The notes: generated by a model not told the origin, from the sequence alone. Shown: positions 26,708 through 37,504, counted from the first letter of the stretch. The stretch is 64,000 nucleotides of DNA from Riptortus pedestris (GCA_019009955.1 CM032228.1:126006501-126070500); one strand, 5' to 3'. Made by a program: numbers and translations.

Positions 26708-29180
26708 TATATTGGTTTTAAATATCTGAGAAATATTTGATATCCAGAAGCTATTTAACAGTTTTCTACTGAGTTAATGACAAAAGTGGAACTACTGCAA
26801 CCCCTAAATAATTTTAATTTCTAAAAACACCCAAATTGTGGTCGAAATTTCCCTTACGACAAATGTGGGTTCTAGCCAATCGGTCCATCGAGACTCAAAG
26901 GTTGAATGGAAGGATTAATGATAAAACATAAATTAATTTAACATTTCTTTATAGGCATTAAAAAGTGCTTTACATCTTCCCATAGATTAAATTTTATTTT
27001 GGCAATTTTTTCGGAAAACGTTGTATATAAAGTAAAATTATTGTTCATTTAACCCAACTTGTTTTAAGCATGCCTGTTCTGTTACTAAATTCAAATAAAA
27101 ATGTTCCAAATATTATTTTCCAATCTTTACCCTTCTTTTTCTTACAGAAATTACTTAGCTTTCTAAAAGAGTCTACCCACTTAAAGGTTAATAGGGGTTT
27201 AATAGTATATCTTGACACGTGAATGAGTCATTTAGGAGGATTGTGGTTAATGTTAGTAATGGCCTAATGTCATTCATATGTGAGCCAGCAGGCGGTAACG
27301 TTTGAGGCATTCGTTGAGTGGTATATTGAAGTATTTCCTATCAAATTTGGCCAAAATCATGTTAATAGTTCTGTGGAGATAGACGAATAACTCCATAGAA
27401 ACATCTTTCTATTAATAAAGATGGAACAACATTTACTCAAAACTTCTACTATACGATTTATTGGCTAATATGTTATTAATAATTTACTTCAATATGCGTG
27501 AGCTTATTAGTACCTGTTTATTTTGTTCGTCTGAATTGATGGCCGTCTTTAAGACATCGGACACAGCCTTAATCTTTAAAGTTTTGATGAATGCTTTGAA
27601 AGTTTTTAGTGTTCATGGCCTGGAAGTGGAGAAGAGAAGTTGTTTGCTTTCCCCCGACAAGGAGTGTGAGGAAATGTGAGTTCAAATATTTGGCAAGTTA
27701 GTTAATTAGGGACTCTAAGCACATGCCTTCCGCCGGCAATGTTTACTCCGCATCAACCTACATGGACGGTTAGTTTCTACTTCTGACACGCAGAGAGCGC
27801 TATAATCAATAAGCTACCAGGTTAAATATTGGTACTGCAGCATGTGTATTTGGTTACGGATCTTCCTAAAGGCTCCTAATGAAGTTGCTAAAACCTTTTG
27901 AGGAAATACTTAATTCAGTTCGTTACGTCAGTCATCTTATCAATGTATCCTTTTTGGGACTTCATCCAAGTGCATCTAAAATAAGTTACTAAAACATTTT
28001 CCCACACATTTTAATACAAATTACTTTCAAAGAGTAATCCTTGGTGGTAATTCAATCACAAGAATAATATTAACATTGTTACATATATCAAAAGTAGGAA
28101 TATTTTTAAAAATATCTAACGGCAATCATCATTTCTGAACATATATGTTGTATCTATAAACCAGTAGAAATTTAAATTATTCCATAAACTAACCAATGTG
28201 TGTACTGACTCTGTGATTGGCGTTCTTATTTATTCACATTATCTGACAAAGCATAAAATAAATTATTTATTCTCCAAGACAGAGGAATGGAACATCCTCA
28301 ACCCACGAATTACTCAATAGTGTCTAACTGCCAAAGACAGTGGCATCACAGTCCATTAAAACTCTATGACTGATATAAAGTAAGTGGTTGTAAATAATAC
28401 TATATTTATGTTATACAATTATTTCACTCTCCAGAATCGTATTAAGATGGTCACTTCATAATGTGAGTAAAAGAAAGTAATTTTGTTAAAACCTTTTATG
28501 TTTTTTTTCAAAGTTTGTTTTTACTCATTGACATAGAAAATTAAATGAATATTTGCTTAGAAGAAAAGTTAGTATAAAGCAGTTTTTGTGACATTGTGGA
28601 CCTACTGAGAAAAAAAAAAGAGAACAATATCTTCAAGCCTGTAAGGTCAAACGAAAGATGTCCCATGGCATTGGTAATGCTTTCTATTGGGCAAAAGATA
28701 TGTAAAATGTAAACTCAAATCAAAGCAAACCTACACACTCAGAGAACCTTCTGCAGAATTAACCACTTTCCCTACTATTTCAAGTAATTCCCTATTACAA
28801 TTTTGCGCCTACGATGGTTTTTTCGTCTTTTTTAAGAGTATGTTACAGTATGAGTCAAAAGTATATGCTGTTTGTTTACCTTTAAGAAGAGAGATTCCAA
28901 TTGGCCATTTAATGGTTGTTGTAATAATATCTAAGTTCCAAATATTTCTCTTCTCATGACTAGAATCAAAAATATAGTTATACACGCTTTCGGACTTCTA
29001 ATAGAGAACCAAAAAATCGCAACGTGCTTCCTCACCACCTTTAACCGGTTTCGGTGGTTAACAATGTTGGATCTACAAAATTTAACAAACTGTTTATAAC
29101 CCAAAATTCAAGGGTAGAGGACATTCAATTCAGGTTCGTATAATTTCATGTTAACAGGTTTACATATATTCTTCTTATTT
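25324..29180. other. AT-rich sequence, almost nothing recognised
   Basis: A weak HINE 3'-end relic (minus strand) may lie at 25880-25950 (GGCTGTGTAAGCTAAGCTGA, ATTCTCTATTGTAAG). There is a (TA)n array at 26655-26704. Open frames at 27461-27679 and 28687-28959 show no motif. No host exon could be supported. Confidence 0.5.
26655..26704. repeat. (TA)n microsatellite
   Basis: TA array of about 50 bp following a short (AAAT)n run. Confidence 0.95.
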
Positions 29181-29187
29181 TAAGGCA

Positions 29188-29445
29188 AGGGTCACCGATA
29201 AAAAAATGTGTTTCCGGTTAAAACTTTATTGAAACTGCCCTACATGTTTCGTGGCTTACTTTCCACCTCATCATGGGCTATCCCTTTTCAAAACTTTACA
29301 TTCGTTATGACTCTCCTCATTGAGGAGGTAGTTGATACTGAGGTTCCCGAAGTAGTTTAAAAAGATTTTAAGCCACCAAACATGTTTGGCAGTTTCAATA
29401 AAGTTTGTACCGAAAAAAATTATTTTTATTGGTGACTCTTGCTAT
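29188..29445. mobile_element. Inverted pair of Penelope-like 3' tails
   Basis: Left arm 29188-29262 contains ACTTTATTGAAACTGCCCTA, CATGTTTCGTGGCTTACTTC. Right arm 29370-29445 carries the near-perfect reverse complement (AAGCCACCAAACATGTTTGG, CAGTTTCAATAAAGTTTGTA). The loop holds CTCATCATGGGCTATCCC. Motifs of the type TTTCGTGGC...TCATCATGGGC are common in tails of Penelope-like elements, whose insertions are often partly inverted. No ORF remains. Confidence 0.5.
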
Positions 29446-29649
29446 AAAATATGAAGAAGATATAAAAAAATATTTGGTCCAAAATAAGAATTATAACAAC
29501 AACACAACAAAACAAGCTGCCCTCCTTCTGGAGGGTTCCCCTCAGGGACAGCCTCCTAATCTGCCCAACTGGGTAATGTAAAAAGATCTTTTTTTTTTTT
29601 TTTAAATATTTTTTATAACGGGAATTTTTTATTAAATTTTGGGGCCATG

Positions 29650-30190
29650 TGGAAAGGAGTGCAGCTTTGCATAAATGATCGTGCCTTTATTTGTATAAAT
29701 GATAATTTATAATTCTTGCCGAATGTTTTATAACGACTGTTGGTAAATTCTGGAGGTCGTTCGTGGATAATCCGAATTCTTTTAGACTTGCACCTATCAG
29801 GAGACCTTTGACGCTCCATCTTTCAATAGCGTATTTTTCCTTGAAGTACCCACAGCAAGGTTCGTAAATCTTCCTCTTTTCCTCGTCTACTTCTGTTGAC
29901 TGGTTGATATTGGTTTCGAACCTTACTGTGGATCTAGGATGACTCCTTCGTTTTCGATTCTTTTTATAATAACGATGTCTGCTCGTTTCGGCGACCCATC
30001 AGACGATTTGCATGCAACCTCTTCATAGACTTCCCAATCTTTGTGGTATCTTTTTATTAGTTGGGCTATGTCTCATCTTACTTTATGGTGACGGCTGTTG
30101 TGCATCAACTCTCCCCATTTGCAAGAACCTAGGACATGAAGTAGGGTTTCAATCTCACTGCAATGGCAGCAGCGGGTTGATCCTAGGTTC
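29650..30190 (-). pseudogene. R2-like CCHC knuckle and restriction-like endonuclease C-terminus
   Basis: Reading the minus strand in mixed frames gives a CxxC...H...C knuckle (CSEIETLLHVLGSCKWGELM, preceded by CRHC-like residues) near 30110-30165. Then come RADIVIIKR (about 29970), and further down EVDEEKRKIYEPCCGYFKEK and YAIERWSVKGLLIGASLKE (about 29775-29900). These match the C-terminal R2 blocks that follow the restriction-enzyme-like endonuclease. Frameshifts interrupt it. The ORF ends shortly before the short 3' UTR and poly(A). Confidence 0.7.
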
Positions 30191-31029
30191 CTACCTAGGG
30201 ATTGAGTGCACAGGAATCAGGTTGACATTCATTTTGTTAGCCGTCGACCACTCTGAACAGGAAAGGCCCTTCTTTGTAGATACCCATTGGTTGCTAGGCT
30301 TCCATTCTTTAAAATTGATGACTCTTTTCCCTTTGGATGGGAGGGAACTCCATTCGATAAACGAGTTTTCTCTGAGTGCCTGGCGAATTTTTCTCACATC
30401 AATTTTAGCCTTTTTTTCAATATGCAAACCGTCGAAGCACTGGGCTATTTCTTCTTCAATGTTTCTTGAATCCATCAAATAATCATTATTATCCTAGATG
30501 AGGGTTAGGCAAATATTGAGATGTTGAGGAAATGCTTCCCATTCAGCCCTGAACAAGCCGAAACCTCGCAAGTTTCTTGGTGCATAGATCATCGTATCAG
30601 GAGAGCCAGAAGAAGAGAGAGAATTTCTTTTATACAGCTTCTGATGACTTTGTCTATTTTCACAAGAAACGATGGCTTTAGATCTTTCAGAGGAGCACAT
30701 TGGAGTGGATAAATTATAGTGGGCCATATATACTGATTTATAATATTCAGTTTTTGATCTGCCTTCATTAAAGGGCTGGAACAAAGTAAGTTTAATTTTT
30801 TAACAAGTGTATCTATTATATTTGGTTCGTTAAGTCTTATTTCTTCTTCAAAATTAATTCCGAGATATTTTATTTTTTCCTTGTTACCTATGGAATCAAT
30901 TTTAATGCCATCAATATCTTTTTTCAGAATGCCCTTTTCAATTTTGATGGTCTTACACTTGCTATTGTTTATTTCCAACCCAATTTTATGAAGGCAATCC
31001 ACTGCAAGGCCCAGTAAATGTTCAGCAGA
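30191..31029 (-). pseudogene. R2-like RT thumb/linker region (degenerate)
   Basis: The same frame continues after the stop with IGLEINNSKCKTIKIEKG, IKYLGINF, and LCSSPLMKADQKLNIINQYI followed by WPTIIYPLQCAPL. This is the R2 pattern L.SPL.P.QKL.IL..Y..P.LIYPLQ.APL. After frameshifts comes YAPRNLRGFGLFRAEWEAF (about 30530-30590), then SFIEWSSLPSKGKRVINF and PSNQWVSTKKGLSCSEW (30191-30478). The order and spacing match R2-group proteins. Several indels separate the frames, so no complete protein can be made. Confidence 0.8.
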
Positions 31030-31735
31030 CTATTCATCCCTTGCTATATTGGCAATATCTTCCGCAAAACCACAAACTGTAAGATTTGGTAAGCCATTTA
31101 CAAGTGGGTAGCCGTAAGCAGTTGCAATTTCATTTTCAGAGAGTTCTTGGAGAATAAAATCTATTGCAGCGTTAAATATTACTGGAGATAGTGGCGCACC
31201 CTGGGCTACCCCTTTCTTAACATCGATGGTTATTTTGTTCTGCTTTGAAGGGCCTTTGATGCTTAATTTGTTCTCTATTAGTAGTTGAAGAATTAAATCT
31301 TTTAAATTTTGTGGAATGGGGTGTGTAGTCAAACATTTCCTGATATGGTCATGCCCAATGGTATCGAAAGCCTCTGTAACATCCAGAAACACAATACAGC
31401 AATCCTTTTTTCTTCTTTTAGCGTCTTGAATGCAGCCATTATAGAAAAATTAATGAATGTACCTGGGCACGAAGTAAGTCCTCTCTGGTGAGTTGATAAT
31501 TCTATATATTGCCTTAATTTCTTGTCCAATGCCCTTTCTATAATCCTCTTTATGACAGAGAAAATTGTTATTGGGCGATAGTTAGAGATGTTGTCTTTGT
31601 CACCAGACTTATGTATGAGAACAGTCCTTCCAACCTTCAGGCATTCCGGAACAAAGCTCCATTTCAGCATATAGTCGGCTATCGATGTAAGAACATTGTA
31701 GCATTTAGTGTCGCGGATAGTTCTTACATATGTGA
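31030..31735 (-). pseudogene. R2-like reverse transcriptase, first part (frameshifted)
   Basis: The first frame (31735-31329) shows the RT fingers: VGRTVLIHKSGDKDNISNYR, then RPITIFSVIKRIIERALD and the R2 hallmark THQRGLTSCPGTFINFS. A one-base frameshift near 31390 leads into the frame 31392-31030 with FLDVTEAFDTIGHDHI (catalytic aspartate block A), KKGVAQGAPLSPVIFNAAID (block B) and VCGFAEDIANI, where the usual FADD box reads FAED. An in-frame stop at about 31030 follows. This is a dead copy: frameshift, stop and altered catalytic box. It acted in target-primed reverse transcription when intact. Confidence 0.85.
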
Positions 31736-32409
31736 AGGGGCGATGCGAGACGTAAAGAAGTCAAGGCCAGATTAACTAAATCAAATATATTAACAACAAT
31801 AATAAATAATGATAAAGTTATTAACAAAAAGGTCCATCCACGGCCCCCGTTTTCACAGTCAATAATTACGCACTGTAACCTAAAACGTGGTTCACTATTC
31901 GAATGCTGATAGGAGACTCACTAAGCCTAACCTCACTAAGTTATAGGGACTTCTCTATAGCAACGTATAGCAGCGAGATACTCGCGAACACATGAAAATT
32001 AAGACTAGCTGTAAAGGTTATTCATTCATATATTTTAATATTAGTTATTTAGTAACTTAGACCCATCAAAAAAGATGTTATCCATTGTTGGTTCCTGGCC
32101 AAGGCCTTATCATGTTTCTGAAATAAATGTACATCCTCTTAGTTAAAATTCGCTAAAAATAGGTTATTTCATGGTGCAACACAGCTATATTTATTTCATT
32201 TTATTTAAAGTATTAATTTACATTAGATGGTTTCTTCCCGGTGTCAGTAAGTCGTGCCCACATTCATCCTAGTTTTTCGAGTCCTAAATCTGATCACATG
32301 TGGTTAACTAATAACATCTTACACTGCTAATGCTGTCTCCCTTAACATGATACACAATTACATTAACAAAACTTCATATCTTACTTATAACTCGTATTAT
32401 TATAATTAT
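31736..32409. other. AT-rich sequence between R2-like LINE and solo LTR
   Basis: Begins TGTGAAGGGGCGATGCGAGA, which could itself be an LTR start, but no matching end with target duplication was found. Otherwise nothing recognised. Confidence 0.4.
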
Positions 32410-32414
32410 TGGTA

Positions 32415-33343
32415 TGTAAGACGTGGCGACAGACATACTAACTAAGGATTAGGATTAGGATTAATATGATTTGGGCAATCAACAACTAGGTTATTATGCC
32501 CTTTATAGTAGTATAATGCTGTTTACAAGTCCCTGATTTGCTCTATGTCTTAAATAATATCAACTAATATATTGTAAATACCGCTCTTGTCATATCCTAA
32601 GAGTATTAAATTTACTAATTTTTTATAAAATTATTTCTTAACTAAATCTATAAATACATTTTTATTTATTTATATTTACTTAAAGATGTATGCTAGTAAC
32701 GCGAGTTACGTTGTACCTATTTACACTTCTTACTACTGGCTTAATATTTTTAACTGCCTTTATATTTGGTCAATAATTAATAATTATTGTACATTTTTAA
32801 ATACTGGCAATATACTTACTTATCCTATATAATAATAGTATAAGCACTTTTTTTTATTATATATTACATAAACATATATTTTCTCCCTTACAAGTACATA
32901 TTTTCAACTGGCATTATAATTAGCCAATATTAGAATTAAATGACTTTTATTTCTAATGTATGTACTGTTTTCTGTTTTGTTTTGTTTGTTAATTTATTTA
33001 TTTATTTTTTTGTATTTTTTTTGCAAGTAATTAAAATCAATTAATCACACATACATACACTTACTGCATTTTTTTAAAAATATAAAAGTAAATAGATGCC
33101 AACTTAAATTATCAGAATTCCTGCAAGTCCAGGAATCTAGCCTCATCTTCGCCCTCACAACCTGCACTCTTAGAGCTTACCACCAAGCCTACAGTACAGG
33201 CTAGGTTCCTTAGCTAGACTTCCTTTCTCCTAGCTAACAAGACAGCCAGCAGGCTGAAGCTGTCATGTTAGCATACTAACTTGAATAGTCCTTCTCGGAA
33301 ACAGCAGGTCCTGGAAAGTTACAAAATAATTGGATCTGTTACA
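32415..33343. mobile_element. Solo LTR (929 bp) with 5-bp target duplication
   Basis: Begins TGTAAGACGTGGCGACAGAC and ends GGATCTGTTACA, with the short inverted terminal TGTAA/TTACA and TG...CA ends of LTRs. The five bases TGGTA precede it (32410-32414) and follow it (33344-33348), a typical LTR-retrotransposon target duplication. No internal region or second LTR exists here, so it is a solo LTR left by recombination. About 560 bp of it (from about 32446) recur at 57117-57680 with roughly 90 percent identity by eye. Class (Ty3 or BEL) is not determinable from the LTR alone. Confidence 0.8.
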
Positions 33344-33346
33344 TGG

Positions 33347-33391
33347 TATATATATATATATATATATAAAGATATATATATATATATATAT
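33347..33391. repeat. (TA)n microsatellite
   Basis: TA array with one AAAG interruption immediately after the solo LTR. Confidence 0.9.
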
Positions 33392-33654
33392 ATACACCTG
33401 AGGTAAATGGCAAAAACTATGTGGCAGATTTATCTTATTGGCAATGATCTTTAGCTAAACACAATTATGTTTAATATGTTACAAGGAATCTAAATTGTAT
33501 CATAATGTATGAAATCTGTAAGATTATACTGAAATAAAAGAAGAAATGTAGCTTCAAATGAAATAGTGCGATATCCTTTTATTATTTTAATTCCAATGAG
33601 CCTTTGAACCCTCTCGAGCTTTTTAACAATATATTTGTTATTTAAGTCCGTTTT

Positions 33655-35276
33655 TCATATTGGTATTGCATAGGTTAATGCCGGTAAAATAGCTCCTTTG
33701 TAAATTACACTTAATGCTCCAGATTGGAGCCCCCATGTTGATTTAGCTGCAATTGATAACAAATTAATTAATTTTAATAATTTATTTTGTAAATATTCTA
33801 TATGGTGATTCCACCTAAATTTATTATCAATTATTATTCCGAAATATTTTAATGCTTGGACAGAATTTATTTTATAATTGTCAATAATAATGTTTAATTC
33901 AGGAATATTTCTATTTATTTTTCTGGAGAAAATTATATATTCACATTTCCCTAGATTAAATGTTAGTTTATTATTTAAAGCCCAACCATTAATTTCCTTC
34001 AAAATTTTATTTGTATCAAGTTCCAGCTGTTTGAAATCCATTGATGTTACTAATAAAATGATATCATCAGCAAATGCTATGATTTTACAGTTGGGAGGTA
34101 GTGGTATTTGTAATAATTGATCCACGATTAAGTTCCATAAAGGAGGGGAACAGGCTGATCCTTGAGGTGTTCCTACAGTTTGTATTTTACTCATGGAGTA
34201 ATTGTTGGTTTCTAGAATTATTACTCTATTTCTTAAATAATTGGCTACTAAATAAAAATATTTTTTGGGCATCGTTTTTCTCTTAATGAATTTAATATTG
34301 ATGGGGCCCATGCGTGATCGAATGCCCCGTGAATATCAAGCGAAACTAGTAATGAATTATGGAATTTTTCTTGAGATGCTTTTATAAAATTTACTGTATT
34401 ATTTATAGCTTCTATAGGACCTTTTTGGGGAGTAAATCCAAATTGATGCTCGCTCATCAAACTGTTGGAGTATAAATAATGCGATAGGCGGTTATTTATA
34501 ATTTTCTCTAATATTTTTCCTCCTGTGTTTATTAGGCTTATTGGCCTTAAAGAAGCAATGTCATTTTTTTGTTTACCTTGCTTTCTTAGGAAAATCATTT
34601 TCGATGTCTTCCATATTTTTGGAAACATAGAATATTGGAAACTCATATGATATATTGTTGTAATGAATTCCTTATACTCTTGGGCTACAGTTTGGAAAAT
34701 TTGAGTAGTTATTCCGTCTATACCAGGTGATGAGTTTTTATTAAGACTATTTATTATGTTAAATAATTCATTTTCCGTCAATGGCATGTCATCTTTAGTA
34801 TTTAATAAATGTGTTTTTTTATTGGAATTTTTCTGTTAAAGTTATTATCTGTGGAACGATTATATTTGACCACGGTATTATTAATTATATATTCTAATCT
34901 ATCCTTGAGGGTTTTGGTATACGTGCCGTCAGATTTCTTTATAGTTTCAATATTTAATGGATATTTTATTTTTTTAGCTGCAAATTTATAAGCCCATGTC
35001 CATGGTTTATTTATGTCTATTGAGGAACAATATTCCTTCCATGATTGAAATTTTGCAGATCTAATTTCTTTCATATATTCACGTTTTTTATCAATATATA
35101 TTAATCTTCTTTCTTGTCTTTGATCAGCGATTAAATGAGGTTTTTGGAATAATCTACGTAGCTTATTGGTTTCCTTCCTAAGTTTTGATAGTCCATCATT
35201 CCACCATGGTGCAAACTTTTTAAATTTGTTTTTGTTATATAAGCATTTTCTTTTATGAAATTTTACAAATGACTTA
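33655..35276 (-). pseudogene. R1-clade LINE ORF2, reverse transcriptase (frameshifted)
   Basis: After the endonuclease, three overlapping frames carry a complete RT core. The linker (35074-34802) contains FQSWKEYCSSIDINKPWTWA. The next frame (34787-34248) has SSPGIDGITTQIFQ, RPISLINTGGKILEKIINNR, HQFGFTPQKG and SLDIHGAFDHAWAPSIL. The last (34311-33655) has VGTPQGSACSPPLWNLIVDQ and the catalytic FADDIILL, then LTFNLGKCEYIIFS. Frameshifts lie near 34830 and 34290, and a TGG-to-TGA-like stop at 33655 interrupts AIPI(W)KTDLNN. The frame remains open beyond the stop as KLERVQRLIGIKIIKGYRTI until about 33538. Confidence 0.88.
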
Positions 35277-36155
35277 TTACAAGATTTGTTTAGTGCATTC
35301 GTTTATTATTTCTGATATATATTTATCAATATTTTTTCCGTCATTATTATCGATTCCGAACATTTTACACAATTCATTTTTCAATGTATTTTTGAAATTA
35401 TCCCAGTCAGCATTTCTAGTGTTAAAGATTAGTTTCTGGTTATGTAATGTAGTATTATATGTATCCATATTGATTTTATATAGTAAAGTTCTATGATCAG
35501 AAAAATTTTCATGATCTAATATTGCCCAATTAGTTATAAATGGTACCAAAGATCCTGTGGACAGTGTTGTGTCTATATTACTTTGTCCAGGAGCACCATC
35601 AAAAGTTGGCTTATCTAAATCAATATTTACAATATGAAGGTTATTTATTATTATAAAGTTTTCTAGTTGCCTACCTCGAGTATTAGTTATTTTGTCAAAC
35701 CATAGTTTCGATCGACAATTGCTATCAATACCAAATAATATTTTTTGATCTCTAAAGTCAGTTAATATAGCCAACACGCTAGACAAGTTGTTGTCTAAAT
35801 CATATGTGATATCAAAGTAAGCACTGACAATGATAAAGCAAACATTTTTGTAAATAATTTGAACCGCTACTAAATCTCTATTAGAGTATTTTTCTAATAG
35901 TATACAGTCAATATTACGATTAGCTATTACTATTCCAGCTCTGGGAGCCTTGGTATCTATTTTATAAAAAGATTTATATTTCAAGTTTATTCTGTTTATG
36001 TCATTCCCATAACAGTATGGCTCTTGCATCACTAAAATATCTATTTGCTTTCTGAAAATAAATTCATTAACTACTACTGTAGCGTCTATGGCATGATGTA
36101 AATTCAGTTGAGCTATATTTAACCACTTATTTTCTTTAAATTGTTGGAAATTCAT
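35277..36155 (-). pseudogene. R1-clade LINE ORF2, APE-type endonuclease domain
   Basis: The ORF2 start MNFQQFKENKWLNIAQLNLH leads into an apurinic-endonuclease-like domain. Visible landmarks are AQLNLHHAIDATVVVNEF, the catalytic glutamate in ILVMQEPYCYG, FGIDSNCRSKLW, the TFDGAPGQSNIDTTL segment and the C-terminal SDHRTLL with the catalytic histidine. This nuclease nicks the target to prime reverse transcription. A frameshift at about 35275 ends the frame just before the RT linker; the other frame continues (NKSFVKFHKRKCLYN). The APE residues themselves look intact. Confidence 0.88.
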
Positions 36156-36453
36156 ATTTTACAAATGTGTTATTGTATTTAGTTCCATATGTATATTCGA
36201 GAATATGATATTGATGTAGAATAATCATATGATTAAGGGTGTCGTTGTGGGTTACTATAAATAAAACATATGGTATGGTTGAGGTTAGTGTAACTATGGT
36301 GACGTGCAATGAAACTTGATACTGTGCTAAAATATTCACCAGGAAAAATAATATTTTTGGTAGAAGCAGTTGTGGAATTAAAACAGAAAGATATGTATAA
36401 ATAGGTTTATATGGATGGATGTAGTAATTATGTAAATGTATTGTTAAATTCAT
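36136..36453 (-). CDS. Small open frame between ORF1 and ORF2 of the R1-clade LINE
   Basis: A 105-codon frame fills the gap between ORF1 and ORF2. Its ATG overlaps the ORF1 stop as ATGA (36450-36453), and its stop lies 20 nt inside the start of ORF2 (36136-36155). The predicted peptide is hydrophobic in the middle (YLSVLIPQLLLPKILFFLV), like a membrane segment, and otherwise resembles nothing I know. Typical R1 elements have directly overlapping ORF1 and ORF2 without such a frame. It might be a real extra ORF, a spacer translated for termination-reinitiation, or chance in AT-rich DNA. Confidence 0.3.
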   Translation of the reverse strand: MNLTIHLHNYYIHPYKPIYTYLSVLIPQLLLPKILFFLVNILAQYQVSLHVTIVTLTSTIPYVLFIVTHNDTLNHMIILHQYHILEYTYGTKYNNTFVKYEFPTI

Positions 36454-37504
36454 GATGAGTCGGTATCTGTATATCTAGTGTTATCTATGAGCCTTTTGAT
36501 AGCTGCTTGATAGGAAGGGCATACCTTGCTGAGAGAGTAATGTTTGATGTCAACTCGCTGATGGGGCTTAGCGTACTTGTTGTAGCTAAGGCAGTTGGTG
36601 CATTTCAGTTCAGTCGATGTACACTCACTGTAGTCATGTTCGCCACAGCAGTTTCCGCAAACTTGAACCTTGCTTTCACATTTGTGGGTGACATGATGTA
36701 AACGTGAACATTTTCTGCAGCGCCTCACTGACAGAAAATCTTCTGCTCTGCACATGGAGAAGCCCAGCTTCAGTCTTCCTTTTTGTAGCTTCGTTCTTGC
36801 GTTTGGGGTGGTTTCTATAATTGCATTTCGCTTTTGTCCTTTTTCTTTAGAGAGGAATATTTTTATTAATTTCAAGTCAGCTGTTTGAATTTCTAATTCT
36901 TCGTTTTGGTTGAGTAATGCCGAAATTAGGCTATCTTTATTTATTTCTTCGGGTATATTCTTTATTATTATGGTTGGGTTTAATTTCTTAATTTTTTGAA
37001 CATTTATGTCTTTACATTTTTTAGTTAGTTCCGTTGAAATGATTTCAATGTCATGTCTTTACATTTTTTAGTTAGTTCCGTTGAAATGATTTCAATGTCT
37101 TTCTTGTTAGATTCGATAATTAAAAACCCTTTTTTAGAGCATTTCAAATTTTTTAAACCAACTTTTAATGCTTGTGGATCAATAGAATTTTTAAATTGTT
37201 GTTTTAAATCTTCAACAGGAATATTTTTATAGCTTTTAATGATTAATTTGTGCGATTCGTCTGCATTATGTTTGGTTTTGGATTTTAACATGTCAGAATA
37301 CAAGGGTCGACTAACCTTAATTTCGGCACCTTGTGATTCAGCATTTGAAATCTTGATATCTTCTTGTAAATCATTGTGGATTTGTTGAAGAAGAGTTATA
37401 GCTTCATTTAAATGCTCTCTCGGAGAACCTTTGACAGTTTTAAATTCTCTTATTTTAGACAATAAGTTAAGCACATTGATTACTTGTTCCACTCGTTCCG
37501 CCAT
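36450..37504 (-). pseudogene. R1-clade LINE ORF1 (gag-like), broken by a 47-bp tandem duplication
   Basis: Starts at ATG 37504 (MAERVEQVINVLNLLSKIRE), an N-terminal helical region. A 47-bp tandem duplication (37006-37052 and 37053-37099) shifts the frame, giving a premature stop at about 37025. Beyond it the original frame stays open down to the stop at 36450. The C-terminal half has the zinc knuckles typical of R1-type ORF1: CRKCSRLHHVTHKC (CX2CX4HX4C), CGNCCGEHDYSEC (CX2CX3HX4C) and a third CTNC... cluster. The protein binds element RNA and forms ribonucleoprotein. The duplication is the only obvious disabling change. Confidence 0.85.

Larger units (their letters stand above)
29588..31735 (-). 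mobile_element. R2-clade LINE, 5'-truncated
   Basis: Minus-strand non-LTR retrotransposon ending in a poly(A) tail (T run at 29588-29604) and truncated at about 31735 within the RT N-terminal part, as usual for LINE insertions. The remaining order is RT, thumb-like region, CCHC knuckle and restriction-like endonuclease-type C-terminus, characteristic of the R2/NeSL group rather than of APE-type LINEs. The flanks show no 28S rDNA, so this is a dispersed copy or lineage. Confidence 0.85.

Noticed and set aside
32446..32462. Telomere-like GGATTAGGATTAGGATTA
   Set aside because: Only three short units, repeated at 57126 as part of the same LTR family, so it is LTR sequence and not an interstitial telomere.
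31731..33060. A longer LTR starting TGTGAAGGGG at 31731
   Set aside because: No end with matching inverted terminus and unambiguous target duplication was found; the shorter LTR 32415-33343 has both.
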